Assembly (NCBI GenBank): GCA_034509735.1
Contig: JACGWO010000002.1
Span: forward strand, 24,351,636-24,415,635
Source of the DNA: Sesamum alatum
Taxonomy: Eukaryota > Streptophyta > Magnoliopsida > Lamiales > Pedaliaceae
Length of the DNA stretch: 64,000 nt
Reading direction: 5' to 3'
Each line of letters starts with the position of its first letter. Within the stretch, counting starts at the first letter, position 1. Made by a program: the position numbers and the translations under genes. Shown here piece after piece: positions 10,526 through 21,926 of this stretch. Below the pieces are notes generated by a model that searched no databases, had not been told where the DNA came from, and was given only the letters and a program-made list of their open reading frames with translations.

Positions 10526-12519
10526 TGCGAGCCTTGGGTAGGCGTTGGGATCGTCCCGAGAATAGCGCGAATGCGGAAGCGCGGTATAATTTAAATTACA
10601 AAATTTAAACATACATAATACGTATTAAAATAAAACACGTTCAAGGGGTGTGCCCTTGAAATTTTTGGGTGTTAGGTGTATCTCATGAATTATAAACACA
10701 TGCATAGCAATCATGGAGGCCATAGGATTTGTAAAATAAAGAGGACAAAAAATGTAAACGAAAACCTACCGATTCGTCATTTTCCTCTTCTAACTGGTAC
10801 TCGTGTTGTTCCCCGATTTGCTCCAAGATCTCGTATGTGAGATCCTCTAAATCGTGACACGCAATCCGCCCACGTATATTGTACTTCGTGCTAGCAAACA
10901 AACAAGTATTTTATTTGGAGGGGATGGATCAATCACACGTTATTATTTAACGGGATTAATCCTCCTTTTGTTCAATTGTTAACATAAAAGAACAAGAAGA
11001 AATCTTGGAGAGAGAGGAGAGAGGCGGACGAGAGAGAGGGAGAGGCACACGAGTTCTAGTGTGTGTGTGTGTTGAAGAATCATCATCTCTCTAAAGGTGA
11101 AGGGCTAGGAGTATATATAGAGGAGGAGTTTAATCCTCTTCAAACTCCAACTCTAAGATGACTAATTTGACTAGGATTTTGACCTAGTCAAAATCCTAGT
11201 CAAAGTAGTAATTTGACCTAGTCAAAGTCCTAGTCAAAGTAGTAATTTGACCTAGTCAAATTAATCCTAGCCATCCATCTCTCCTTTTAATCTCAACCAT
11301 TAATTTAATTTAATGAAATATTTAAAACCTATTTAAATATTCCAAGGGCAATAAATAAATATATTAAATATAAATATTTATTCTAAGCCCATTAAATTAA
11401 TTTTTTAATAAATCTAATTTATTAGATAAATCCCTTTTATCCATAAAAGGAATTAATTCTCTACAAGAAAATTAAGGACCCGATTAAATCCAATTTAATC
11501 ATTCCATTCTCCAAATATTTAATTCTAAATTAAATACTTTAATGTGTGCGGATTGTGTGTGACTCTTTAGGTTCACCTTCAGCTGGACTTGGTCGGATTC
11601 CTAGAATCTGCCCGTTACCATGGGTGGCCATCTAGCAACGGTCCATGGCACTAGAGACTAGGTGAATGTACGGGGATGAACATTTAGGCTCTGTCTTGTC
11701 CTTCCGTCTACGGTCTCACCACTTAGGGTCTAGGGCACGTAAAATGCAGGTACCCATTTTGGACCTAAGTGTCAGTCTGTCCTTTACTAAACGCCGCAAG
11801 GGAAACCTTCCCTTCTGTTCAGTTATTGTGGCCACAGATTTTAGGAACAAGACACGGAGCATTTGTGAGACTCAACTGTCAATGCCTTTTGACAGGAGAC
11901 AGATCCTTTCTTGGAAACTACTGTCACCCTGTACACTGGAGCTGCACTGGACATGGCTTATGACTACTCAAGTGCTACAGCCCTTATATACAGGTAAACT
12001 CAGCAGTTCCTCAAGTCAAAGGACTTGACCTGTACTGTTGGAACCGGGAACACACGTCATACCTAACCGACCCTACTCAAGGTCCTCCGTAAGACGGTTC
12101 CCGCGAGTCACCTCAGTCAGCTTCTCCCCAGCAGGCTAACCCACTAACACTGCTTAGACGACCTTCGTCACTCGTCGATGAAATACAACAGCAGATGCTT
12201 AGTGCATGTCTTAGGGGGAATCTTGGTACCCATTTTCGAGATTCCTTGACTTGGAGATTTCTGGACTGATTCGGCGGGACTGATTTCATGGACCTACCTC
12301 CAAGCATAGTCCCAGTTCTCGAAATGTGTTTTTAGTCCGTGGGCTTTGTTTGCGTAGTGAACATATATGTATACAGCAGATAAAGTGAACACAAACAAAG
12401 TAAATGCCAAAATGAATTTCACTTCTTATTCATTAACAATTTATCAAATCCTTTAAATTGTTTAGACATAGGTTACATTTTGCCTGCCAAGATTGGCTAC
12501 ATGGTCACCTATTCTAACA
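10526..12519 (-). mobile_element. 5' LTR of A1 (family A)
   Basis: Bounded on the plus strand by TGCGAGCCTTGGG at the left and CCTATTCTAACA at the right, next to the primer site. It is 1994 bp and matches 1-1569 and 1644-3788. A short internal duplication of the GACCTAGTCAAAGTCCTAGT type lies at about 11160-11250. A hairpin, GTTCAAGGGGTGTGCCCTTGAA, lies at 10639-10660. An AG/GT-rich stretch lies at 11010-11073. Confidence 0.9.
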
Positions 12520-12575
12520 AGGTGTTCGATAGTCTCGTACCATCTCATAACAAAGTGGAGCCTTGATGATGAAAG
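12520..12575 (-). pseudogene. PMD (plant mobile domain) pseudogene, fragment 4
   Basis: This 56-bp remnant lies between the right end of A1 and the left end of solo LTR C2. Removing C2 and one copy of its GAAAG TSD joins it to the PMD fragment at 14786-15083. On the minus strand the frame then continues from LLNVHF into HHQGSTLL, then a stop. It is too short to recognise alone, so the call rests on this join. The next downstream part lies beyond A1, outside the window. Confidence 0.65.
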
Positions 12576-14785
12576 TGAAGGGACAAGCGGATCCACCAGG
12601 GAGCGCGAGCGGAAGCGAGAAAGTGAGATAATGGCGATATTTAAAACAAACATCATCATATAATGATCCCAAGGGGTGTACCATTGGGTGCTCAACCGGG
12701 CGCTCGATGTAGGATATGATAATTAAGAACAGACATATCATATAGAGCACATAGATTAAGTAAAGAGAACTACAAAACAATAAACCGAATATTACCTTTG
12801 TAGTTATTACTAGTGCACGATTACAAGCGTTGTTCCCACGGTCAGAAACTTTAACCGAGATTCAAAATTATGAATCCTCTAATATAGTCCAAACCATACC
12901 AGGAGAAGTCACATTTTTTCTTGCTAGAGAAAAACGGACCTCGAAGATGAGATTAAAAAAAGGATCGCACTATCGAATTAGTGTTCCTTCTTAATCTTTC
13001 TTTGTTCTTCAGTTGATCCTAAATCAATGAGCAACAAAGAGGGATATAGGAGAAGTAGAGAGGGGCCAAAAATTTGAGAGAGAATGTAGAAAGTGTTTTC
13101 TTCTTTTCCCCAGAAAAAGATAAATTATGAATCTCTTGCATTTGATGATTGTATATACACACACACATATATATATATATCATTAATGTGATTATTGGAA
13201 TGTGTCTAGATTCATCCAAGGATGTCTAGATACATTCCAATCAATCCCCATCAATCATCAATCAAGCCTACCAGTTTACAAGGTATGATTTAATCATACC
13301 AAGTGAAAGAGGCTTGATTGGAGTTGACTTGTCTGTTTCAAAAATAAACAAGTCAACTTGTCATCAAAAGGCCTTATGCCGATTTTTTGCTTCTATAAGA
13401 AGCAAAAAATCGGCATCATTGTTTTAGGAAGTCCAACTTCTTCTAATTCCAAAAATGAAATTAACATCTCTCTTGGGCCAAGATTTAATGGATCGAATTT
13501 TATTATAATCCAATTACAAAAAGTCCAAGAATTAAATCCCATTTAATTGAAGGTCCATTCAAATAATGCCCCATCAATATTGTAATCCATTAAAAGATCC
13601 AAGCCTTAAATCTCTACTTAATCGATAAATCCCATTTATCGATAAATTGAGGCTATGATACAATATCGGCCCGTCCATTCATGGACAATCCATAACTAAT
13701 CTAATTACTTATCATCCTCTGAAATTGAGTCCAAGTCAATTCCTTCATCTCTTCGGTTATTTGTGTGTGACATTCTCAGCTAGACTTGGGCATGCGTCCA
13801 ACAGAAGCCCGTCACCATGGGTGGCCATCTAGCAACGGCCTATGGTACTAGAGACTAGGTGAATGTTGCCGTGAACATTTAGGAACTGATTTCATACGGG
13901 TACGGTCCTTCTATCCATCATCTCCCGACCTTAGTTTAGAGTATGGAATTAGGCGTCTGTTCCCATCCTTAACTACGTCCATGCTTAACACTCAAGACTA
14001 CGCATGCCTCATTCAATAGACACGGAAACCACTTCCTGCTCGATCAACCACTGTGGCCACAGATTCAAGTAGCATGAATGTGCCTCCGAGTGCATAGGAG
14101 ATATCTCTGTCACATACTGACAGCGGATGGATCGTCTTCTTGAAACCACCGTCCTCGCTACATACTTTGATTGCACTGGACAAGGCTTATAATCAACATA
14201 TCTGCGACATGATCACCTCTCGCTAGATCCAAGATACAGCTATTGTGTGCACGTGACTGTCATGGTTCCTCAAGTCCGAGGACTACTCCCGTACTATCAA
14301 AATCGGGGAACTCCAGCATACCAACCAAGCCTCCAAGCTTCCATATGATGATCCCCGTGAGTCAGCTCAGTTGGCTCGACCCCAGTCGACCGACCCACTA
14401 AGATCGTATAAGCGCTCCATGTCTGTTGTTGATGAAGTACGACACTCATCTAATGAATACGACTATTGGTGAAAGTCTCAATAGGACTCTCGATGCCCTG
14501 TCTTGAGGTCCTCGACTTAGAACATTTCAAACCCAACCCTTTATCAGTTGGTTTCATAACCACCATCCAATACGTGGCCCAACTGAATGAGTTGTTAGCG
14601 TGGTCTGTGGGCTTCATTGTGATATATGTGAAAAGACATTTCACAAATGAGAATGAGCATAATAAAGACAATACTAATGGTAATGAATACTTGTTTTATT
14701 CATTAAATAATATTACAATACATCGAGTTGTCAAATAGATTACAAAAGGTCAAACCAATTGGCTTTCTGGTCATCTATTCTAAGA
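12576..14785 (-). mobile_element. Solo LTR C2 (family C) inserted in the PMD pseudogene
   Basis: Plus-strand ends are TGAAGGGACAAGCGG and ATCTATTCTAAGA, the last bases being a mutated ACA. The perfect 5-bp TSD GAAAG lies at 12571-12575 and 14786-14790. At 2210 bp it resembles C1 in the opposite orientation, including the reverse of CGCCCGGTTGAGC. A hairpin lies at 12666-12689. An (AT)n run lies at 13168-13180. No internal sequence remains. Confidence 0.92.
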
Positions 14786-15083
14786 GAAAGTGAACATTCA
14801 GAAGTCTCGAAAGGTTGATGTGATGAAATAAGTCACACGCCTCGGTAGGTTCAAAGTATCTAGCCATGTTCTCCCCCGTGTACTTCACCATTTGGGCTCC
14901 AATAGGTTCAAGCTTGGGAGAAAAATGAGTATGAAGTTAGCGTCCAATCCAATTGTACACATAGTGAATGGGAAAGACAGTGGAAGACTCAAACAAATTT
15001 ATGGAAGTAGACATGTCCCTAAGGCCTCGACAGATACTCGCCAAGATGGGGATAACCAAAGAAAAACATTACCATGAGCCATT
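14786..15083 (-). pseudogene. PMD pseudogene, fragment 3
   Basis: Minus-strand reading gives MAHGNVF at the upstream edge, which completes FKVASR from fragment 2. After a frameshift it continues with FPIHYVYNWIGR, a stop, then HTHFSPKLEPIGAQMVKYTG and ENMARYFEPTEACDL. The pattern of a (P)IHYVYxWxGxY segment, then THF, then a short Y-S/T-G-E segment is characteristic of plant PMD (aminotransferase-like) proteins. At least one frameshift and one stop show it is dead. E inserted at its upstream side (TSD CCATT/CAATT) and C2 at its downstream side. Confidence 0.8.
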
Positions 15084-15278
15084 TGAAGGTAAGCGGATCG
15101 GCCAGGGAACGCGGCGGAAGCGCCGTAGAGATAAAATCATACGGAATCAAAAGAATTTAAATCGCGTTCAAGGGGTGTTCCCTTGAACGTTCCCGGGCTA
15201 TCGGTGTATAAACGCAGAATATAAACATATAAAATAAACAAGCGTTTGTGGCTATGGAATAAATAAGAAACCGGGAGC
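15084..15278 (-). mobile_element. E, remnant of the 3' LTR
   Basis: From TGAAGGTAAGCGGATCGGCC it aligns with 17821-18015 of the 5' LTR with few differences and stops at ACCGGGAGC (15278), where gag begins. It includes the perfect hairpin GTTCAAGGG-GTGTT-CCCTTGAAC at 15166-15188. Confidence 0.9.
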
Positions 15279-16051
15279 CTCTGACTGCCAAACCCTTTTC
15301 CTCTTTCCTTTACCCTGCTCAGCGGTGTAACAGGAGCACTCAAAGTGCCGGCAGCAGATGATGTTGTTTGAGCCTTCTTCCTCTTCCTGCGTCCGACACC
15401 CTTGCCTTTCGCTTTAGAGGTCGAAGCCTCCTCACTAGTACCGTCGGCGCAGATTTTTCAATCGTTGTCTTGTACTGGACCAGCATTTTTATCAACTCAT
15501 GAAGGTCTTTCTCAAGCCCACTCATGTTGTAATTGACTATAAATGGGTCGAGTGAGGGGAGAAGAGACTGAAGGATCACGTCGATGTACATCTCTCTTTT
15601 GAGATCAGCTTGGAGGTCTTTGAGCTTTTCCACAAGGGATAGCATCATCACTCCATGCTCTTGTACCGAAGATCATTCTATCGTCTTCGCTCCTAACAAT
15701 GCTTTCATTGCAGCATATCTAACATGCCGGTCTAGGACAACATAGACTTGCTGCAATCAAAGCATCATTGAGCCAACATCCTTCAGCCTATCATACTGCT
15801 TTTGGATCTCATTATCCATGGATGCCAGTATGATGCTGTAGACCTTCCAGTTGTCATCAAGCCTCTTCTTGAACGTCAAACGTTCTTTGGGCGATGACCC
15901 TTCCGGCAAGGTCTGAGGAAAAACCTTATCAGGAATATAAGTCTGGTTCTTTGAAATCTAAGACCAACTTAAGATTTCACAGCTAGGCGTGGTAATACGT
16001 TCCATCAGACTTATTAGTCTCACGTATAAGGGTTAGTGGATTCTTAGACAT
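15279..16051 (-). pseudogene. E gag, degenerate and truncated
   Basis: The start MSKNPLTLIRETNKSDGTYY is at 16051, followed by a stop and frame changes. Downstream it resumes with MMMLSLVEKLKDLQADL, then LQSLLPSLDPFIVNYNMSGL and LHELIKMLVQYKT, the same order as in A1 and D gag. It ends in a basic stretch (GKGKRKRVWQSE) just before the expected CCHC knuckle, where the deletion into the 3' LTR begins. Confidence 0.82.
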
Positions 16052-17805
16052 CAACAGTTAAACAAAAAAATATTCAGTAGATTATAACAATATTATGTTC
16101 AAGTTAAGACTTGGTCCTTAAGTCATTAACCCCTCCCACTATTTCTACGCAAGCCCATCACTCTCAAATGGGGTTTTGAAAAATCATTTCATAGTAGGCT
16201 TGGGATCCACAAACGCAATTCTCCATGCCCGCTTTTTACGATTCACATGAAAAAAGTCTCGTGGGAGGTATCTAATACCATTCTCAACCGATGAGATTCC
16301 CAAGATATTCTGCCTCACCTCTTCACATGATCCGAGGACTCCTAGCGAATTATGCTACTCGATGTTAGGCCTGACCCATCAACCAAACATACCTCAACTG
16401 TCGCGCCCCACGACTCGTGAGACAGGGAAACAATGAGCGAACTCTTTGTTCACAACAACGGTGCAGCTTTCCTCTATTCCTTATGTGCCATGACTGGGTA
16501 GCGGTAGCTTCCTCACGACATTGCTATGGATGGAACTTGGACAGATCAAAACCATTTTGATCCAACTCCATCATGGGCCTAATATTTTAACTTGGTCCAA
16601 CCAAGTGAGAGTTCGAAATTATTGACCGAGACCTCATCACATTAATATTTTGCATGCATAGATATCCAATATTACAAAGCATTTAAATAAATGCATCGCA
16701 TGCAAGTAAACCTAGCATACCCTGTTGGATGATCACGAGCCCAATCTATGCGACCCACTGAGCTCACAGTGAGTCTATGGTCTGTCTAGGGTGGTCCTAC
16801 ACTATTACAACAAATTAACCCAATGTCAAGTCAATGGGCTTTTTACTCTATTTGTTTCGCCTTGATCTCTCCCCTTGGGCCTCCGTCCAACGTAGGCCTC
16901 CTTTTTCTCGGTGGGCTTGCCTTATTATACATAAAATGTAAAACCTCAAGAAAATATTCCTAACTACTCTCGTTACAAGAGAAATGGAATACATGAGAAA
17001 TAAAAGGAAAAAGACAAGTCTTAACATCATGAGGCGAAAGTGGGAGATAATAGTCACAAAACAAGAGGCACGCAGGCCCCACCCAAAAAGAATTTAAAAC
17101 CATAAATAGGTTAATGGGCTTCGTGATCATCCCTTGTTAATCCAATTAACAAAACACAACATAATTACATATCCAATATATTCATGCTCCAAATAATACA
17201 AACCATGTATAAAATAAATGATATCCAATATCATCCCATAACATAATTAAATGCAGAAAAATACAAGTCAAAAATGCAATTAAAAATGGATATTAGAAAC
17301 CTCGTACAACCCATGTACATTTTTTTTTTATTTGGGAACCATTTCCAAAATAATCTTAAGTAATTTAATTTTAGGAAAAATCATTCTCAACTAAAATTAA
17401 ATCAGCCATAAATTAAATATTTCAGAAAAAAATATGCAGAATACCAAAACATCAAATTTTCCGAAAAACAGCGAAAAAACAGCCCAGCGCACACGGGCGT
17501 TCAGTGCCCGCGCGCACGCGGCAGCAGGAAGCCTGCTGCCGACCGGCAGCGGCTGCTGCTGTATTTTTATTTTTTTTTTTGATTCTGCACATAAAAAACT
17601 GAAATAAATACCCATATTTCAGAAAATCCAATTTTCTAAAATCACCCAAATATCCATGATTAATCAACATAATTAAACATGCAAATTTCAACAAATAATT
17701 ATGAAAATTAAAAGCAATCAATACATGCTTTTAAAGCCGATCCGAACATGTTGAACATGCTTGAACAAGTAAAACATGTAATCCATAGCCACATACACCG
17801 ATCCG
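16052..17805 (-). other. E leader, non-coding
   Basis: About 1.75 kb between the primer site and gag. It aligns in short blocks with the D leader (24361-26345), for example the block before gag with CTTGGGATCCACAA (around 16200). A small GC-rich island lies at 17480-17560. A stem, CCCACTG-AGCTCA-CAGTGAG, lies at 16754-16773 and matches stems in D and J. No convincing coding sequence. Confidence 0.75.
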
Positions 17806-17818
17806 GGCTCTGATACCA
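17806..17818 (-). other. Primer binding site of E
   Basis: The minus strand reads TGGTATCAGAGCC, the standard complement of initiator Met tRNA. It lies two bases from the LTR end at 17821. Confidence 0.92.
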
Positions 17819-17820
17819 CT

Positions 17821-19637
17821 TGAAGGCAAGCGGATCGGCCCGGGAACGCGGCGGAAGCGCGGTGGAGATAAAAACGTGCGGAATAAAAGGAATTTAAATC
17901 GCGTTCAAGGGGTGTTCCCTTGAACATTCCCGAGCTATAGGTGTATAAATGTAGAATATAAACATATAAAATAAACAAGCGTTCGTGGCTATGGAATAAA
18001 TAAGAAGCCGAGAGCATAAATTTAAGTGGAAATACCTTTCTCGATTTTGTATTTTGATTGGCTTCATGCGTTGATTCCTACCGACGTTCATTCACGCGAA
18101 GTCCCAACGTAGAGACCCTCTAAAGTCGACCACACCACACCTGGAGAGACCTCATTTTTCTTGCTATAGAAAAATGCATCTAGAGGATGAAATCGAAGAA
18201 GGGATAACACTATTAGATTAGTGTTCCATCTTGATCTTACTTTGTTCTTCAATTGATCCTAGATCAATGAAGCAACAAAGAGGATTTAGAGAGTAGAGAG
18301 AGAGGATAGAGAGTGTTCATCTTTTTCTGAGAAAAAGATTAATAATGAAATTCATCATCCATGGGTGTTAGTATAGACTTATATATATACATAATTAATG
18401 TGATTATTGGAATGTGTCTAGGTTCATCCAAGGATGTCTAGATACATCCCAATCAATCACCATCAATTCTTTAATCAAGCCTACCATCTTTTAAGGTATG
18501 ATCAAATCATACCAAAAGGGAAGGGCTTGATTGGAGTTGATTTTTCTCTTACCAAAAGAGACAAGTCAACTAACACCTAGCATCCAACATGGCCGATTTT
18601 TGCTCCCTCAAAAGTGGCAATTTTCAGCCATGCTTATTTAGGGAAGAAGTCCAACTTCTTCCAACAGGAGCCCGTCACCATAGGTGGCCGTCTAGCAACG
18701 GTCTATGGCACTAAAGACTAGGTGAATGTTCGCGTGAATATTTAGGCGTCGATTCTGTACGGGTACGGTCCTACTGTCGACCGTCTCCCGGCCTTAGTCT
18801 AGGGTATGGAATTAGGCGTCGGTTCCCATCCTTGACTAGGGAACTATGCTTCATGCCCGAGATGTGTTTACTCTACCGATCAACGTAGGAAATCCTTTCC
18901 TACTCAATCAATTGCTATAGTCATAGACTTTCAGAGTCTAAACCATCTCAGAATGCATAGGAGACATCACCGTCACGTACTGACAGGGGACAAATCCTAT
19001 CTTGGAATCCACCGTCCTCGCTACATACTCTGACTGCACTAGACAAAGCTTATAATAACCATCTAACAGAATTATCACCTCTCACCAGATCCAAGATACA
19101 GTCTTTATATGCACGTGACTGCCATGATTCCTCAAGTCCGAGGACTAATCTCGTACTATCGGAATCGAAAATTCCAGTCATACCGACCAAGCCTCCAAGG
19201 CTTCCATATGACGATTCCCGCGAGTCACTTCAGGCAGTCGACCACCTTATCAACTAACCCACTAAAATTGCATAGACAACCTTTGGCTGTCGCCGATGTA
19301 ACTAGGCACTCACCAGTACATGCAATACTTAGTACAAGTCTCAATAGGGCACTCGATGCCCAGTCTCGAGGTCCTCGACTTGGAATGTTTTAACCCTCAG
19401 AAGTTGGTTTCATAGCCGTCATCCAATGTGCAACCCAACTATATGGGTTATCCAATTGGTCTGTGGGCATTTGTTGTGATGTTAAAACACCGTTCAACAT
19501 TAGTAGTAAGCACAACAAACGCAGTGCCAGTGATGTATACTTACTCTATTCATCAGGATAATATTATATTAATAAAGATTGAGGAATAGTTCCCAAAACC
19601 GCCAATCCAATTGGCTTTCTGGTCGCCTATTCTAACA
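17821..19637 (-). mobile_element. 5' LTR of E
   Basis: Plus-strand ends are TGAAGGCAAGCGGATCGG and CGCCTATTCTAACA. It is 1817 bp. Near the 3' end, next to the primer site, is the hairpin GTTCAAGGGGTGTTCCCTTGAAC (17903-17925). A TATA-like stretch, ATATATATACATAATTAAT, lies near 18380-18400. It is related to C1, C2 and I. Confidence 0.9.
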
Positions 19638-20373
19638 CAATTCTACTTGCAACTTTGAAAGTTGAAGCACATACATTGCTAACTTTGCCATGTGGAAGGA
19701 CAAAGCTACATGAGAGGAAAGTCGCCACAGAAGTCTTGTCTCGTATGTCCTCGGGAATCTGCAGTGCGGTGAAGGGCTCGTCATAGTCCTTGCTCTGAGG
19801 TAGATTGAAAGCATCAACATCACCGCTGGGGTTACGAGAAAGTTTGGGCTCGTTGACTCTCTTCCGAGTAGAACGTAGAGAGGGTGCGACGTAGTGAAGA
19901 GGTCCTTTGAACCAGAAGCCGACCCAATCAGAAATGAGTACTCTATTCAAGTCTTTTGGAAGATGGTGGTATGCCAAGAGCAAGTACTTGCAGCTTCGTG
20001 GAACGGAGGGTTTACACACTTCATCGCCTAACAAGTCCTTGAAGGAAGGGACGACCTCGTCATAAAATTCACCACATACAGGTAGTCCACAAAGTCCACG
20101 GATGTCCCCCAAAGAAATGGATATCTCTCCAACATCGGCATGCAAAGTGTTCGTAGAAGGGCACCACAGCTCGAGGAAGGCTTGAAGGACATGCTTGTTG
20201 CATATGTACATAAAAGGAGATGCATGCACGACTGCATGAATCTTGGTGGCATGAAGGATGTTCGCGTGGTGGCCAAGCACGTCTTCAGTCCACTCCCAAT
20301 ATCCGGGGTAGAAGGATACTTCGCCATACTTAGATTAAGGAGTCCTCCATGAAGTTCCGGTGGTGGAAAGGTG
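19638..20373 (-). pseudogene. PMD (aminotransferase-like plant mobile domain) pseudogene, fragment 2
   Basis: The main piece of the PMD gene. A 217-codon open frame runs from MLGHHANILHATK (20280), but homology begins earlier, at YGEVSFYPGYWEWTEDVLGH, where a TAA precedes SKYGEV. PMD hallmarks in order are YWEWTEDVL, then HVLQAFLELWCPSTNTLHAD, GEISISLGDIRGLCGLPV, FYDEVVPSFKDLL, RSCKYLLLAYHHL and TFLSCSFVLPHGKVSN. It ends at FKVASRI where E inserted. Such proteins occur both as host nuclear factors and inside plant transposons; their role is poorly defined. The stop and the flanking insertions make it a pseudogene. Confidence 0.88.
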
Positions 20374-21926
20374 TGTTAGAATAGGTGACCGTGAAGCCAT
20401 TCTTGTTAGGATTATGTAACCTATTTCTGACATTAGATGTTTAAATAAAGTTCATTCTGAATAAAAGTGATGTTCAGTTATGGCATTAATACTTTGATTG
20501 TGTTCACTTATTACTTTTGATATGTATAACTGTTCAGTACACAACCAAAGCCCATGGACCGAAAGGTTAAACGAAGAAACTGGATTGCGCATAGGATGGC
20601 AAGTCACAAAATCAGTTTCTGTAGATTGGTCTAGAATACTCCAAGTCAATAGACCTCGAGATAAGGGTATCGAAGGTCCATTCCAAACTTGCATAAGTGA
20701 TTGCAATTACGTTTCATCGACAAGTGATGAAATTCGTCCATGCAATACTAGTGGCTTAGCCATCTCGGTGCCGGGTGACTGAGCTGGCTCGTGGGAATCG
20801 TCATATGGGAAACCTTGAGTAAGGTTGGTCGATATGACTTGGATTTTCGTTTCCAATAGTACGAGATTGGTCCTCGGACTTGAGGGACTACTGTGGTCAC
20901 ATACACAACATGTCTGTATCTTAGGTTTGGCAAGAGGCGACCAAGTCGAGATACGTGGTTGCGATAAGCTCTATCTAGTGCAGCCAAGATGTGTAGTGTG
21001 GACAGTAGGTCCCAAGATAGAATCCATCTCCTATCAAACGATTAACAGTAGTGTCTCACTTATACTCTGAGACTCGTCCTCCATAAATCTGTGGCCGTAG
21101 TGACTGAACAATGGGATGGGTTCCTAGTGACGTTTAGTGTGGACGAGCCTAGGCTTAAGTAAAAAATGGGTACCTACATCCAAAGTCCATACCCTAAACT
21201 ATGGTTGTGAGATTGTAGACGTAAGGACATACGTGCTCAAGAGCCTAAATGTTGCCGCCATAAGAATTCACCTAGTCGCTAGTGCCATAGATCGTTGCTA
21301 GACAGACCCATGGTGACGGATGAATTCCCGTCATATGATGATTGAAAATTCGGCCAACTCTAGCTGAGGCTGAACCTAAAATGTCACACACAATCACCGG
21401 TAACGAAGGAATTAATTTGGGAATGATTCCAGGAGATCGAACAATTTAATTAGAATTAAATTGGTTCTCTTCTTGAAGTATCAAGTATTTAATTAGATTA
21501 AATAGACTTGACTCAAATAGGATTTATGGAGTTGTGGAATGGGCTCAAATATTTATTTGGTATTTATTAGAAGCCCAATGGACTATTTTAAATAGGATTT
21601 AAAATATTTCATAAATCCCATCTAACGATGGACAGACGAGATTGATTCTAGAGGGTATGATGAGATGAAGGGCTATGATTAATCATAGCCTAGGTTGACT
21701 AGGATTTGATTAGATCAAAATCCTAGTCAAGTGTGCCTCTCTTAGAGAGTTTGAGTAGGAATAGGAAAACCCTTTTCCTATAAATTCTTAAAACACACAC
21801 ACACACACACACATACATACTAATCTCTACACTCATCTCTCATACACACACACACACATGGCTGACCACCTCCCTCTCAATCTCGTCCAATCTCCTCTCT
21901 TTACTCCAAGAAAGCCTGGCTTCCTT
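20374..21926 (+). mobile_element. 5' LTR of D, left part
   Basis: It starts TGTTAGAATAGGTGACCGTG and aligns with 30391-31900. A probable TATA box, CCTATAAATTCTT, lies near 21776-21789 (CCTATAAATACTC near 31765 in the 3' LTR). It is followed by (CA)n runs and a CT-rich stretch. It is broken at 21926 by solo LTR B and resumes at 23912. Confidence 0.92.

Larger units (their letters stand above)
1..12519 (-). mobile_element. Ty1/copia retrotransposon A1, near full length, left end cut by window
   Basis: On the minus strand the order is 5' LTR (10526-12519), primer binding site (10512-10524), leader, gag, integrase, RT, RNase H, polypurine tract (1570-1584) and 3' LTR (1569 down past position 1). 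Integrase before RT is the copia order. Two solo LTRs sit inside it: C1 (6784-9019) in gag and A2 (1644-3788) in the RNase H end. The right flank is AGGTG (12520-12524), the expected half of the TSD; the other half lies outside the window. A1 interrupts the PMD pseudogene. The protease is missing and the polyprotein has frameshifts and stops, so the copy is dead. Confidence 0.9.
15084..19637 (-). mobile_element. Copia retrotransposon E, internally deleted
   Basis: The order on the minus strand is 5' LTR (17821-19637), primer binding site (17806-17818), leader, partial gag (15279-16051), then directly 195 bp of the LTR 3' end (15084-15278). Everything from late gag to most of the 3' LTR has been lost. 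The flanks CCATT (15079-15083) and CAATT (19638-19642) form a TSD with one change, so both outer ends are original. The element splits PMD fragments 2 and 3. Confidence 0.9.

Noticed and set aside
12514..12780. Minus-strand frame MFCSSLYLIYVLYM... spanning the C2 edge
   Set aside because: It crosses from LTR C2 into the PMD remnant and A1 edge and has no consistent homology.
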